A stretch of 64,000 bases of DNA from an uncultured Pseudoflavonifractor sp. (GCF_944387275.1 NZ_CALXEG010000010.1:1-64000); one strand, 5' to 3'; counted from the stretch's first letter, positions 51,918-61,335 are shown. The notes: a model not told the origin generated them from the sequence alone. Translations and numbers: made by a program.

Positions 51918-52247
51918 TCACAGGTCCTGGAGATTCATGCGCTCCACCTCATCCTGCTGACGGAAGCGGCGGCGGGTGATGCGGTAGATGATGATAAATA
52001 TCACAGTGGGAAGGAGAAGCGCGAGTACCACCAGGGATAAGATGAGCATTCCCAGCCGGGTGTGAGCAATCGCGAAGAGGAAGAGATAAGCTCCGGCAGC
52101 CAGGGCGGATAGGCCGGAGAGAACGGGCAGAATCAGGCCGGGCCAGGGGGGTGTCAGCCGGCAGAGCAGATACTGCACCAGGCCCAAAATACAGATATAG
52201 ACGAGAAGCGCACCTAGAAACAGAACGATAGCCAGAATAGTGGACAT
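51918..52247 (-). CDS. Small polytopic membrane protein of unknown function
   Basis: A 109-residue very hydrophobic protein with three transmembrane helices (about 5-27, 35-60, 65-92, the last ending in IIYRITRRRFRQQ) and a short charged cytosolic tail ending MNLQDL. I do not recognise a family. ATG 52247 has AAGGAG 8 nt upstream; GTG 52256 overlapping the DUF2089 stop is an alternative. It is coupled to the regulator gene upstream, which suggests that the two proteins act together, for example the membrane protein controlling or being controlled by the regulator. Confidence 0.8.
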   Translation of the reverse strand: MSTILAIVLFLGALLVYICILGLVQYLLCRLTPPWPGLILPVLSGLSALAAGAYLFLFAIAHTRLGMLILSLVVLALLLPTVIFIIIYRITRRRFRQQDEVERMNLQDL

Positions 52248-52252
52248 ACAAT

Positions 52253-52549
52253 TCACTCCTTCTTCTGCCTGCGGTACTCCTGAATCAGGAGCTTTGCCGT
52301 GTCGAAGTCCAGCTTCTCATTGACGGCCAGGCGTTTGATCAGCGCCACATAGGGGTCCTGGTCGGCCTCCTCGCTGAGCTTGATCTTCTGGATCAGCCGG
52401 TCCAGCCGGAGGCGGACAGTGGGGTAGGACACGCCGTACTGCCTGGCGATATCCTTGAGGGAGCCGGAGCACAGGAGAAAGTTGCGGATAAAGGCCGCGT
52501 CCTCCTCCTCCAGTTCGGCCATCCAGCCCGGAACCCGGTCAATGGACAT
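52253..52549 (-). CDS. DUF2089-family DNA-binding protein
   Basis: A 98-residue protein with a sigma-70-region-4-like helix-turn-helix: LLCSGSLKDIARQYGVSYPTVRLRLDRLIQKI (about 25-58). This is the hallmark of DUF2089 proteins, which are small putative regulators paired with membrane proteins. The C-terminal third is a helical region with acidic and basic residues. AGGAGG lies 8 nt before the ATG. Its promoter is bracketed by a 12-bp inverted repeat that could be its operator. The gene and its promoter region are AT-richer than the surroundings. Confidence 0.85.
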   Translation of the reverse strand: MSIDRVPGWMAELEEEDAAFIRNFLLCSGSLKDIARQYGVSYPTVRLRLDRLIQKIKLSEEADQDPYVALIKRLAVNEKLDFDTAKLLIQEYRRQKKE

Positions 52550-52568
52550 GGACAGAACCTCCTCTCTG

Positions 52569-52612
52569 TGACTTTCATAATATTAATATAAACTTTAATT
52601 TTATGAAAGTCA
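52569..52612 (-). promoter_or_regulatory. Promoter flanked by a 12-bp inverted repeat (candidate DUF2089 operator)
   Basis: Minus strand TTGACT (52608-52613), 17-bp spacer, TATATT (52585-52590). The repeat arms TGACTTTCATAA (52569-52580) and TTATGAAAGTCA (52601-52612) are perfect complements; one covers the -35 and the other lies right after the -10. Bound as a dimer or with looping, a protein could block polymerase on both sides. Confidence 0.75.
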
Positions 52613-52642
52613 ATATGAAATATATTAAAAATAAAATAGATA

Positions 52643-52683
52643 AAAAATACCGCCGCCGGACTGCTGTCCAGCGGCGGTATTTG
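52643..52683 (-). terminator. Terminator of the V/A-ATPase operon
   Basis: Arms AAATACCGCCGC and GCGGCGGTATTT with a 15-nt interior, followed on the minus strand by a T run (GGTATTTTTTATC). Confidence 0.85.
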
Positions 52684-52684
52684 A

Positions 52685-53314
52685 TCAGGCGCTTGTGCGG
52701 GAACGCTTCTTGGTCTGGAAGGACTTGATGACCTTCAGACGGGTGAACTCCTCCCGCTCCTTCTCCTCCAGCGCTTCGGTGATGAAGCGGATGGTGTTGT
52801 TGAAGCCGGGAATGACGATGTTCTTCAGGGCGTTGGCACGCTTCTGGGTTTTCTTGATGGCGGTGGCCAGGCGGTAGATGGAGGTCTCCACCTCTGCCAG
52901 CTGGCGCACCAGCTCCTTCACCTGGTGGAACTTGAGGTAGCACTCGTCCAGCTCGGAACTGGTGGAGGCAAAGCCGTACTCGGGCCGGACCGGAGCGGAC
53001 CGGTCGGGGATATGGGGCAGCTCCACGCCCATGACCGAGCGGTACTGCACCTCCAGGCTCTCGTCCACGTCAACGGCCTCGGCGATCCGGTCGCAGATGC
53101 CCAGCTTGATGTTGGCGGTCTGGAGGGAGGCATAGGCCTCGGTGAAGACGGTGTCGATCTGGTCCTGGACCTGCTTGGCGGTCTCCATCAGGGACATCAT
53201 CTCCCGGATGAGGATGTTCCGCTTCCGGTCCATCAGCTCATAGCCCGTCTGAGCCAGTGCGCGGGAGCGCTTGGTGGCCATCAGGTTGCCTTTGGTTGGT
53301 AAGACAGCGGCCAT
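52685..53314 (-). CDS. ntpD: V/A-type ATPase subunit D
   Basis: A 209-residue central-stalk subunit turning inside the A3B3 head. PTKGNLMATKRSRALAQTGYELMDRKRNILIREMM is the conserved N-terminal coiled coil, and a matching C-terminal helix (IKKTQKRANALKNIVIPG) completes the antiparallel pair. Length is standard. It is the last gene of the operon, 19 nt after ntpB, just before the terminator. Confidence 0.97.
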   Translation of the reverse strand: MAAVLPTKGNLMATKRSRALAQTGYELMDRKRNILIREMMSLMETAKQVQDQIDTVFTEAYASLQTANIKLGICDRIAEAVDVDESLEVQYRSVMGVELPHIPDRSAPVRPEYGFASTSSELDECYLKFHQVKELVRQLAEVETSIYRLATAIKKTQKRANALKNIVIPGFNNTIRFITEALEEKEREEFTRLKVIKSFQTKKRSRTSA

Positions 53315-53333
53315 TTACGGGCCTCCTCTCAGG

Positions 53334-54761
53334 TTAGTTGAGCTTCCCGTCTCCGCCGGCGGATTCGGGGTGCAGGATGGTCTTGTAGGCGCCCTCCACA
53401 TAGTGGGCCTCGATGGTGGCGCTGCTCATACGATCCAGCTCGCTCTTGGGCAGGATGCTCAGCAGCTTCCAGCCCAGGTCCAGGGTCTGGTCGATGGTCC
53501 GGTTGTCGCCCATGTCCTGGTTGATGAACAGGGCCTCGAAGGCCTTGCCGAACTCCAGGTACTTCTTGTCGATTTCGGACAGCTCATCCTCACCGATAAC
53601 GCTGGCCAGGCTCCGGGCGTCCTGCACCTTGGAGTAGGACGCGAAGAGCTGGTTGGACACGTCGGGGTGGTCGTCACGGGTGAAGCCCTTGCCGATGCCG
53701 TCCTTCATCAGACGGGACAGGGAGGGCAGGATGGAGATGGGGGGATAGACGCCCTTCTGGTCCATATCACGGTCCAGCACGATCTGGCCCTCGGTGATGT
53801 AGCCGGTCAGGTCGGGGATGGGGTGGGTGATATCGTCGTTGGGCATGGTCAGGACGGGCACCTGGGTCACGGAACCGGGGCGGCCCTTGATCATGCCGGC
53901 GCGCTCGTAGAGGGAGGCCAGGTCGGAGTACAGGTAGGAGGGGAAGCCCTTACGGGAGGGAATCTCGCCCTTGGAGGAGGAGAACTCACGGACGGCCTCG
54001 CAGTAGGAGGTCATATCAGTCATGATGACCAGCACGTGGTAGCCCAGATCAAAGGCCAGATACTCAGCGGCGGTGAGGGCGCAGCGGGGGGTCAGGATAC
54101 GCTCGATGATGGGGTCGGAGGCCAGGTTCATGAACATGACCACCCGCTGGAGGGCGCCGGCCTCCTCAAAGTTGCGGCGGAAGAACTCGGCGGTGTCGTT
54201 CTTGACGCCCATGGCGGCGAACACGATGGCGAAGTCGCCGTCCTGGTCGCCGACGCGGGCCTGGCGGACGATCTGAGCCGCCAGCTCGTTGTGCTTCATG
54301 CCGGCGCCGGAGAAGATGGGCAGCTTCTGGCCGCGGATCAGCGTGGAGCAGCCGTCAATGGCGGAGATACCGGTGTAGATGCAGGAGCGGGGGTACTGGC
54401 GGGACACCGGGTTGATGGCAGAGCCGTTGATGTTCCGGCGCTGCTCGGGGTAGATCTCACCCAGGCCGTCAATGGGCCGGCCGGCGCCGTCGAAGATACG
54501 GCCCAGCATCTCGTGGGAGAGGGCGATATCCATGGGCTTGCCGGTGAAGTGGGTGCGGGCATTTTCCAGGGAGATACCCTTGGTGCCCTCGAAGACCTGG
54601 AGGATGGCCTTGTCGCCGTCAACCGTGATGACACGGCCGTAGCGGCGCTCGCCGTTCTCCAGGGTGATTTCGGCCATCTCGTCGTAGGCCACGTCCTCCA
54701 CGCCCTGGAGGGCGATCAGAGAACCGGACAGCTCGGACAGGCCGATGTATTCCATGCGCAT
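53334..54761 (-). CDS. ntpB: V/A-type ATPase subunit B
   Basis: A 475-residue non-catalytic head subunit. [19 protein letters not shown] at the start and the beta-barrel domain (about 1-80) lead to a nucleotide-binding-like domain in which the P-loop is not intact, as expected for [33 protein letters not shown] and [29 protein letters not shown] are family segments. GAGGTG lies 5 nt before ATG 54761; ATG 54755 is an alternative. Between ntpA and ntpD. Confidence 0.98.
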   Translation of the reverse strand: MRMEYIGLSELSGSLIALQGVEDVAYDEMAEITLENGERRYGRVITVDGDKAILQVFEGTKGISLENARTHFTGKPMDIALSHEMLGRIFDGAGRPIDGLGEIYPEQRRNINGSAINPVSRQYPRSCIYTGISAIDGCSTLIRGQKLPIFSGAGMKHNELAAQIVRQARVGDQDGDFAIVFAAMGVKNDTAEFFRRNFEEAGALQRVVMFMNLASDPIIERILTPRCALTAAEYLAFDLGYHVLVIMTDMTSYCEAVREFSSSKGEIPSRKGFPSYLYSDLASLYERAGMIKGRPGSVTQVPVLTMPNDDITHPIPDLTGYITEGQIVLDRDMDQKGVYPPISILPSLSRLMKDGIGKGFTRDDHPDVSNQLFASYSKVQDARSLASVIGEDELSEIDKKYLEFGKAFEALFINQDMGDNRTIDQTLDLGWKLLSILPKSELDRMSSATIEAHYVEGAYKTILHPESAGGDGKLN

Positions 54762-54784
54762 AAAATCACCTCAAAAATCTCGTC

Positions 54785-56548
54785 TCAGCGGTTGGCTTTG
54801 TCCACCTTGTCCAGGGCCTCGTCCACCTGCTTCTCATAGTCGGCGAACTTCTCCATCTGGTCGTTGGTGACTTCGTACTTGATCTTGGCCAGGGTTTCGA
54901 AAATGCCGGTGGCCTTGAGCTGAGAGAGGGGGATGGAGCGGGCGATGAGGGCCTTGGCGCCGTCGTACAGGCGCAGGATGACCTGCATCATCTTCAGCTG
55001 CTTATCCAGGGGGACGTAAGTATCGATGGGGTTATAGGAGTTCTGCTGCAGGAAGCCCACGCGGATGAGCTTGGCGGTCTCAATGACCAGCTTCTGGTCC
55101 TCGGGCAGCACGTCCGCGCCGATCAGCTTGACGATCTCCATCAGGGAGGCCTCCTCCTGGAGGAGGTTGGCGATCTTGTTGCGGCAGGGGACAAAGTCGG
55201 TGCCCACGTTGGCGTCATACCAGGGCTTCAGATCGGTGGTGTACTCCGAGTAGGAGGTCAGCCAGTTGATGGAGGGGAAGTGACGGGCGTAGGCCAGAGC
55301 GCGGTCCAGGCCCCAGAAGGTACGGACGTAACGCTTGGTGTTCTGGGTGACGGGCTCGGAGAAGTCGCCGCCCTGGGGGGAGACGGCGCCGATGACGGTG
55401 ACGCTGCCCTCTTTGCCCTCCAGGGTCTTCACGTAGCCGGCGCGCTCGTAGAACTCGGCCAGACGGGAGGCCAGGTAGGCGGGGAAGCCCTCCTCGGCGG
55501 GCATCTCTTCCAGACGGCCGGAGATCTCACGCAGAGCCTCGGCCCAACGGGAGGTGGAGTCGGCCATCAGGGCCACGTGGTAGCCCATATCGCGGTAGTA
55601 CTCGGCGATGGTCATGCCGGTGTAGACGGAGGCCTCACGGGCGGCCACAGGCATGTTGGACGTGTTGGCGATCAGGATGGTGCGGTTCATCAGGGGCTGG
55701 TGGCTCTTGGGGTCCAGCAGCTCGGAGAACTCCTCCAGGGCCTGGGTCATCTCGTTGCCGCGCTCGCCGCAGCCCAGGTAGACGATGATGTCGGCGTCAG
55801 ACCACTTGGCCAGCTGGTGCTGGGTCATGGTCTTGCCGGCGCCGAAGGGGCCGGGGATGGCGGCGGCGCCGCCCTTGCCGATGGGGAAGAGGGTGTCGAT
55901 GATCCGCTGACCGGTGATCAGCGGGCGGGAGATGGGCAGACGCTCGGCCATGGGCCGGGGGGTACGGATGCGGCAGTCCTGGGACAGGCAGAGCTTGAAC
56001 ACCTTGCCGTACAGGTTGGTGACCTCCACCAGGACCTCGTTGACGTTGTAGCTGCCGTTGGGCAGGACCCGGGTCACCTTGCCCTCCACGCCGGCGGGGG
56101 CCAGGCAGCGGTGCTGGATGAGGGAGGTCTCCTGGCAGTAGGCGTACTGAGTGCCGGGACGGATGGCGTCGCCCACCTTGACGGTGATGGTGGTGTCCCA
56201 CAGCTTCTCCTCATCCAGGGCGGAGATGTTGATGCCGCGGGTGATGAAGGGGCCGGCCTTGTCCTGAATCACGTTCAGGGGGCGGGCAATGCCGTCGAAG
56301 ATATTGCTCAGCAGGCCGGGGCCCAGCTTGACGGACATGGGCGCGCCGGTGGTGGTGACGGGCTGACCGGGGGCCAGACCGGCGGTGTCCTCGTAGACCT
56401 GCACGGTGGTCACGCCGCCGCTCACGCCTACGACCTCGCCAATCAGACCCTCATTACCCACGTGCACCATGTCCATCATGGCAAGCCCCTGGCCGCCGAC
56501 GACGGTGACAACAGGGCCGTTGACGCCCTTGATAACATATTGGCTCAT
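54785..56548 (-). CDS. ntpA: V/A-type ATPase catalytic subunit A
   Basis: The 587-residue catalytic subunit that binds and hydrolyses ATP. The intact Walker A GPFGAGKT is near residue 235 and is preceded by GGAAAIPG, typical of V/A A subunits; [42 protein letters not shown] and the non-homologous insert (about 110-190) support the call. The C-terminal helical bundle is complete. The family's usual length is 580-600. Next gene downstream is ntpB, upstream ntpE. Confidence 0.99.
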   Translation of the reverse strand: MSQYVIKGVNGPVVTVVGGQGLAMMDMVHVGNEGLIGEVVGVSGGVTTVQVYEDTAGLAPGQPVTTTGAPMSVKLGPGLLSNIFDGIARPLNVIQDKAGPFITRGINISALDEEKLWDTTITVKVGDAIRPGTQYAYCQETSLIQHRCLAPAGVEGKVTRVLPNGSYNVNEVLVEVTNLYGKVFKLCLSQDCRIRTPRPMAERLPISRPLITGQRIIDTLFPIGKGGAAAIPGPFGAGKTMTQHQLAKWSDADIIVYLGCGERGNEMTQALEEFSELLDPKSHQPLMNRTILIANTSNMPVAAREASVYTGMTIAEYYRDMGYHVALMADSTSRWAEALREISGRLEEMPAEEGFPAYLASRLAEFYERAGYVKTLEGKEGSVTVIGAVSPQGGDFSEPVTQNTKRYVRTFWGLDRALAYARHFPSINWLTSYSEYTTDLKPWYDANVGTDFVPCRNKIANLLQEEASLMEIVKLIGADVLPEDQKLVIETAKLIRVGFLQQNSYNPIDTYVPLDKQLKMMQVILRLYDGAKALIARSIPLSQLKATGIFETLAKIKYEVTNDQMEKFADYEKQVDEALDKVDKANR

Positions 56549-56596
56549 AGTATCATCCTCACAACAAACAGGTAATCAGGGACCGGGGACGCGGTC

Positions 56597-57217
56597 TTAC
56601 TCCTCGGTCAGATCGTCGGACAGGGACAGGCCGAAGATCTCGGCGAAGTGTCCGTTCAGCTCGGCCATGGCGGTGCCGAAGGTGGCATCCACGCGGCGGC
56701 CCAGGGAGGCGGACACGGCCGTCAGGCCGCCCAGCAGGATGGTGGGATCGGCCTCGAAGGTCACCTTCACGCCGCCCAGAGCGGCGGTGATGGCGGCGGA
56801 CTGGTCCATATCCTCGGCGCGCAGGTGGATGACGATGTCATCGGCGCCCTTCAGGGTATCCACGGCCTGACGGGCCACCTCGGTCAGCCGCTTGCGGTAG
56901 TCGGGGGTGGCGCTGTACGCGACGATGCGGTCCCGCACCGCCTCGAAGACCTCGCTGGCGATGGCCTCACGGCGGAGGTAGAGGGTCTTCTTGTTGTCCA
57001 GCATGTGGCGGGAGACCTTGCGGCCCTCCTCGCTGCGGATGCGGGACACCTCGGTGCGGATGTAGTGGTAAGCCTCGGCCAGGATCTTGTCCTCGGCCTC
57101 GGAGTAGGAATTATCGTGCTGGGCCTTGATCTCGCTGAGGACCCGGTCGGTCTCAGCGGTGGCCTCAGCCAGAAGCGTGGACGTAAAGTGGTCCAGCTTT
57201 TTGTTCAGTTCAGACAT
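56597..57217 (-). CDS. ntpE: V/A-type ATPase subunit E
   Basis: A 206-residue peripheral-stalk subunit. The N-terminal half is a long charged helix (LDHFTSTLLAEATAETDRVLSEIKAQH) forming the coiled-coil arm with the G/H subunit; the C-terminal half (about 110-195) holds HLRAEDMDQSAAITAALGGVKVTFEADPTILLGGLTAVS, which binds the head. It fits the usual length and its position between F and A. GGAGG precedes the ATG. Confidence 0.93.
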   Translation of the reverse strand: MSELNKKLDHFTSTLLAEATAETDRVLSEIKAQHDNSYSEAEDKILAEAYHYIRTEVSRIRSEEGRKVSRHMLDNKKTLYLRREAIASEVFEAVRDRIVAYSATPDYRKRLTEVARQAVDTLKGADDIVIHLRAEDMDQSAAITAALGGVKVTFEADPTILLGGLTAVSASLGRRVDATFGTAMAELNGHFAEIFGLSLSDDLTEE

Positions 57218-57255
57218 GGAAGAAACCTCCTTTGGTTAAAAGAGGAGGACACAGG

Positions 57256-57564
57256 TCAAAGTTTGACCCCAATGGCCTCGCGGATATAACGGGTGATGGA
57301 GTCGGAGGCACGGCCGGTGCTGTGACGGTCCGGAATTTCTACCACCAGAGGGATATGGCAGCTCATTTTCAGGGGCTCCAGCAGGTCAGAGCACTTGGCC
57401 GCCAGGTTCTCCGTCACCAGGAGGACGGCGATGTCGGGGTCGGCCGCGGCGTCCTGAATGGCCTTCCGGGCCTCGGGGATCTCCCGGACCACCACGCCCT
57501 CGATACCCGCCAGACGCAGGCCCACCTGGGTATCGGTGCTGTCAGTGATAACAAAATACTTCAT
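57256..57564 (-). CDS. ntpF: V/A-type ATPase subunit F
   Basis: A 102-residue central-stalk subunit with a Rossmann-like fold. MKYFVITDSTDTQVGLRLAGIEGV and DIAVLLVTENLAAKCSDLL are the family's hallmark, and PLVVEIPDRHS follows. The ATG at 57564 has GGAGG 5 nt upstream; a frame from 57576 would place the Shine-Dalgarno inside the coding region. It is preceded by the hairpin-rich spacer 57577-57762. Confidence 0.95.
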   Translation of the reverse strand: MKYFVITDSTDTQVGLRLAGIEGVVVREIPEARKAIQDAAADPDIAVLLVTENLAAKCSDLLEPLKMSCHIPLVVEIPDRHSTGRASDSITRYIREAIGVKL

Positions 57565-57576
57565 ACAGACCTCCAT

Positions 57577-57762
57577 GCGCCTTTCGGCGCGCAGTCAGGA
57601 AATAAAACCTCCGGCGGATGGAGGACCCCGCCGCTGCCCGCCCTGGGGCGGACAGCGGCGGAAGCCGGGCCAGAGAGACTGTGCCGGCTCCCGCGCAGGG
57701 GAGGTTTTGGCCGGCGCCGCCCTGTGGGGCGGGCCGGCCAGGGGGAACAGTCGCCTGTCGTA
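57577..57762 (-). other. Hairpin-rich spacer between ntpK and ntpF
   Basis: No gene. On the transcribed strand three GC-rich stem-loops follow each other: GGCCGGC with GCCGGCC enclosing a second GCCC/GGGC stem (near 57700-57745), CCGCCGCTGTCCGCCC with its complement GGGCGGGCAGCGGCGG (near 57628-57662), and CCTCC-CGGAGG (near 57607-57625). None has a T tract, so processing or stability, or partial attenuation, is likely. Confidence 0.7.
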
Positions 57763-58194
57763 TTAGGTGAACAGGAGGAGCAGGGCCACAATCAGGCCGT
57801 ACAGGGCGACGCCTTCGGCCAGACCGACGAAGATCAGGGCCTTACCAAAGGCCTTGTCGTTCTCGGAGATGGCGCCCAGAGCGGCGGAAGCGGAGGAAGC
57901 GACGGCGATACCGCCGCCGATGCCGGACAGGCCCACGGCCAGAGCGGCGCCGATGTACTTCAGACCCATCATGATGCCGTTGGCGGAAGCGGTAGCGGCC
58001 TCAACGGACACGTCGGCAGCGCCGGCGGCACCGCCGATGCCCACCACGGTGCACAGCACCAGGCAGCCGAAGAAGGAGCAGACATTGGCCATCAGAGCGT
58101 TCTTGGCCCGCTTGCCGGTGTACTTGCGGATGCCAATGAGGAACAGGGGGCAGAAAACGGCAAAGGTAGCCAGAAGAAGAACCAGGTATTTCAT
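57763..58194 (-). CDS. ntpK: V/A-type ATPase rotor (c-ring) subunit K
   Basis: A 143-residue proteolipid of the membrane rotor. After one N-terminal helix (about 1-22) and another near 38-60, the core is a helical hairpin: GLKYIGAALAVGLSGIGGGIAVASSASAALG and then KALIFVGLAEGVALYGLIVALLLL, with the ion-carrying glutamate in LAEG. The loop ISENDKAFGKA is typical. The glycine pattern fits c-type proteolipids. The coupling ion cannot be read with confidence. It is followed by the spacer of hairpins, perhaps reflecting the need for many copies of this subunit. Confidence 0.94.
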   Translation of the reverse strand: MKYLVLLLATFAVFCPLFLIGIRKYTGKRAKNALMANVCSFFGCLVLCTVVGIGGAAGAADVSVEAATASANGIMMGLKYIGAALAVGLSGIGGGIAVASSASAALGAISENDKAFGKALIFVGLAEGVALYGLIVALLLLFT

Positions 58195-58280
58195 TTTATA
58201 GACCTCCTAAAATCACTTGGAACCTATATTCAGCCCATTGGGCAGAATAAAAGATGCTGATTGTCCCATCTGGACGGCCA

Positions 58281-60239
58281 TCAGGCCGCGCTGCGGGACG
58301 TGTAATCGATGATCTTGGGCTCGTAAGCCACGCCGCCGTCGTCATAGAAGCGGCCGAACAGCTCATAGAACTCAAGACGGAGCACCTGAATACCGACCAG
58401 CAGGCCCTCAAAGCCCATGACGAACAGGTTGCCCAGGATCATGACGATGATGCCGCCCGGACTGGCCAGGCCGCCGGCCATGTTGGCCAGCATCTGGACC
58501 ACCAGCATCAGGCCCACGTGGGTGATGGCGTAAGCGCCCACACGCATGAAGGACAGGGTGTTGGTGAGGAAGGACAGGCAGGTTTCAAACAGCTCGAAGA
58601 AGCCGGTGACGATCAGGCCGCCGATCTGGATCTCCTTCCACTCGGGGTTGCCCTCCAGCATGAGGGAGAGGGGCTCCTTGAAGAGGATGAGCACCAGGGG
58701 CAGCACGATGACGGGCAGGACGTAGGCGGGAACGAACAGGTTCACGCCGAAGAGCAGGGTGGACACGGCGGCGCCGATGAGGCCCAGGTAGAACACCATG
58801 CCGGCCACGCCGTTGGGCCCGAAGAGGATCTTCTCGAAGTTGTGCTGGCGCACGCCGTTGATGATGTTGACCACCATGACGAAGGCCAGCATGATCACGC
58901 CCAGGATGATGGACATGACCAGCAGCAGCAGAACGTTGCTCACTTCGCCCATGCCGGAGAGCACGCTCTCCTCCATGATCTTGAAGCCGGGGAGGATGTC
59001 CTCCATGCCGAACACGCTGCCGTAGATGCAGCCGAATATGGCGCCGGACAGGCCGCAGCAGGTGATGATGTTGCCCAGCCACATCTTCTTCCACTTGGCC
59101 AGCGCAAAGCCGATGACGGCCAGGCACAGGCCCTGTCCCAGGTCACCGAACATGATGCCGAAGAACAGGCAGTAGGTGATGGCCATGAAGACGGAGGGGT
59201 CGATCTCGTTGTAGGCGGGCAGGCCGTACATCTCCAGGAAGGGCTGGAAGACCCGGCCCAGGAAGGAGTTCTTCAGCTTGGTGGGGGGCGTCATGTCGGG
59301 CAGGTCGCCCGCATTGTCCACCACGCAGGAGAGCCGGTCAAACTTGCCCAGCTTGGCCTGGATCTCCTCGATCTTGTCGCTGGGCACCCAGCCCATGAGG
59401 TAGAAGGTCTCACGGGAGTGGGCGGCAAAGCGGCGCATGTCGTAGGCGTCGTTCATGTAGCGCAGGTAGCAGTAGTCGGCCAGCAGCCGGTCGTGCTCGG
59501 CGGGCTTGAGGCCGAAGATGTCCTGCTTGGCCTGCTCGGCGGCCTTCTCCGCGGCCTCCGCCTCGGCGGTCAGCTCGATGATGGCCTGGTCGGCGGAGCC
59601 GTGGGCGTGGGCATCGATGTGGAGCCGGACGAAGTGGAGGGAGTTGAAGAGGGCGTCCACCTTTTCGTGGGCAGCCTTGGTGGTGAAATACACGCCGTAG
59701 ACCAGCTTGGGCTCAATGCTGGTGGGGAAGAAGAGGATGCTGTCGTCCTCGTTGAGGGTCTTCTGGAAACTGTCGTAGGTCTCACGGGGCAGGTAACCGA
59801 ACCGGAACCGGGAGAAGTCCAGGTTCCACAGATCCTCAAGGTTGGCGGCGACGCCCTTCAGCTTCTGCAGCTGGAGCACCAGGTTGCGGTCGTTCTTGGC
59901 CTCCTGAAGGAGGTCCTCCCGCTTCTGGGTCAGGTCGTTGACCCGCTTCTCCAGGGTGTCGAAGTAGTCGGAGAAGTTGGCGGGGTCGTCCCCCAGAGCA
60001 GACTCGAAGGGCTCGTACTCCAGGGGGATACCGGCCTCATCCGCCACCTGTTCGGCACGGCGGAGGAGGGTGGTATAGGGGTTGTTCAGCTCAAAGGGAC
60101 GAAGCCCTTTGACATCCTTCATGGTCTGAAGGGTGTTTTCCGGGTGGAACTCCTGGTTGATGACGCACTCACGCACCACTGTGTCGAACTGATCCAGGGG
60201 TCCCGCAATGGTGAGTAACTTCATCGGGATGACTGACAA
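58281..60239 (-). CDS. ntpI: V/A-type ATPase membrane subunit I (a-subunit)
   Basis: A 652-residue stator subunit. The first 340 residues are a soluble arm with coiled coil (TLEKRVNDLTQKREDLLQEAKND), beginning MKLLTIAGPLDQFD; seven or eight membrane helices follow (about 365-640, e.g. VFMAITYCLFFGIMFGDLGQGL and ANMAGGLASPGGIIVMILGN) and form the ion path with the c-ring. The TTG at 60239 has AAGGGAG 9 nt upstream, so I prefer it; ATG 60248 touches that site and ATG 60224 lacks one. The family residue run starts at the 60224 methionine. Confidence 0.95.
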   Translation of the reverse strand: MSVIPMKLLTIAGPLDQFDTVVRECVINQEFHPENTLQTMKDVKGLRPFELNNPYTTLLRRAEQVADEAGIPLEYEPFESALGDDPANFSDYFDTLEKRVNDLTQKREDLLQEAKNDRNLVLQLQKLKGVAANLEDLWNLDFSRFRFGYLPRETYDSFQKTLNEDDSILFFPTSIEPKLVYGVYFTTKAAHEKVDALFNSLHFVRLHIDAHAHGSADQAIIELTAEAEAAEKAAEQAKQDIFGLKPAEHDRLLADYCYLRYMNDAYDMRRFAAHSRETFYLMGWVPSDKIEEIQAKLGKFDRLSCVVDNAGDLPDMTPPTKLKNSFLGRVFQPFLEMYGLPAYNEIDPSVFMAITYCLFFGIMFGDLGQGLCLAVIGFALAKWKKMWLGNIITCCGLSGAIFGCIYGSVFGMEDILPGFKIMEESVLSGMGEVSNVLLLLVMSIILGVIMLAFVMVVNIINGVRQHNFEKILFGPNGVAGMVFYLGLIGAAVSTLLFGVNLFVPAYVLPVIVLPLVLILFKEPLSLMLEGNPEWKEIQIGGLIVTGFFELFETCLSFLTNTLSFMRVGAYAITHVGLMLVVQMLANMAGGLASPGGIIVMILGNLFVMGFEGLLVGIQVLRLEFYELFGRFYDDGGVAYEPKIIDYTSRSAA

Positions 60240-60279
60240 ACAGACCATCTCCCTTTTCTTTCAAACTTTACGGGTGGGG

Positions 60280-61335
60280 TCATTCACCCACAAGACGGGC
60301 GAACTCCTCATCGTAATGGGCACCATATTTGACCGATTCGATGACGTTCACCAGAGCCTTCAGCTCGATGGACTTCACGTTCAGGTAGGAAACAGCAGTG
60401 TAGATGGAGGGCGGTCCGGAGACCAGCTGCCGTTTATTAAAGGTGTAGAAGGAACGGCGGTAGCAGTCCTCCACACTGGCTACGTCCTGAGCGGTAAAGC
60501 GCCCGGCATACGGGGTATCCTGCAGTACTGCGAATACCTGAGAGACGTCGGAAGCGTCGCACATGGCCTTGATCTTCTCCGGCTTGAGCTTGTAGTTCAT
60601 GGGGAAGAGCGCCGAGTAGTACTGGTCGTCGCCGGGGAAGTAGGTCTTGAGCCGGAGAATGTGGATGATGTTGAGCAGGTCCACCCGCTCGCCCATTCCC
60701 CGCAGCAGCAGCGACTTGGTCTCGCCGGCATAGGACTTGTAGATGATGCGGTAGATGTGGGAGAAGTAGGTGGAGCGGAGGAGAGCCTCCGTGGTGGTGT
60801 AATCGGGGAGCACATTCGGGTCATCGGGCCGGATGTGGAGCAGAGGCTCATAATAGATGCTGCCCTGCACAGCGGCCAGCAGGCCGTTATAGTCCTTGCA
60901 GGAGGCGAGAGCCTTCCGGTTCACCTTGAAGGGCAGGTTGGGCATGGCGAGCACGCCTTCCCGGACCCGTCCGTGGGACTTGAGGCGGCGCAGCGTGCCT
61001 AAGATGGCCAGCAGCTCCGCCTGCCGCAGGGGAAATGCCACCAGGTTCTTGTCGGGACGGGGGACAAAGTGATTGAGTCCCTCATATTCCCGCCAGACCT
61101 GAAGGCGAAGGGCGTCCTCCAGCTCCATGCGGCCAACGTAGCCGGAGGGGGTCATGGCGGACAGAGCGGCGGACACCGCGGCAGACCAGCCGGGCTGGCT
61201 GCGGAGGTAATCCAGGATGCTCTGCTCGTTGGGCAGACCCGCCATGTGCTCAAAGTCAGAAAAACGAAGGCGCTTGCCGTACAGCGCCTTTACCTTGGCG
61301 GCAAGGGCACCGTATCGCATATAGCTGTCGATCAT
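60280..61335 (-). CDS. ntpC: V/A-type ATPase subunit C (d-like)
   Basis: A 352-residue subunit that sockets the central stalk onto the c-ring. It is mainly helical with repeated units; MIDSYMRYGALAAKVKALYGKRL at the start and LLRGMGERVDLLNIIHILRLKTYFPGDDQYYSALFP (about 210-245) are typical. ATG 61335 has AGGAG about 10 nt upstream, so the longer open frame from 61362 is not used. Second gene of the operon. Confidence 0.93.
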   Translation of the reverse strand: MIDSYMRYGALAAKVKALYGKRLRFSDFEHMAGLPNEQSILDYLRSQPGWSAAVSAALSAMTPSGYVGRMELEDALRLQVWREYEGLNHFVPRPDKNLVAFPLRQAELLAILGTLRRLKSHGRVREGVLAMPNLPFKVNRKALASCKDYNGLLAAVQGSIYYEPLLHIRPDDPNVLPDYTTTEALLRSTYFSHIYRIIYKSYAGETKSLLLRGMGERVDLLNIIHILRLKTYFPGDDQYYSALFPMNYKLKPEKIKAMCDASDVSQVFAVLQDTPYAGRFTAQDVASVEDCYRRSFYTFNKRQLVSGPPSIYTAVSYLNVKSIELKALVNVIESVKYGAHYDEEFARLVGE

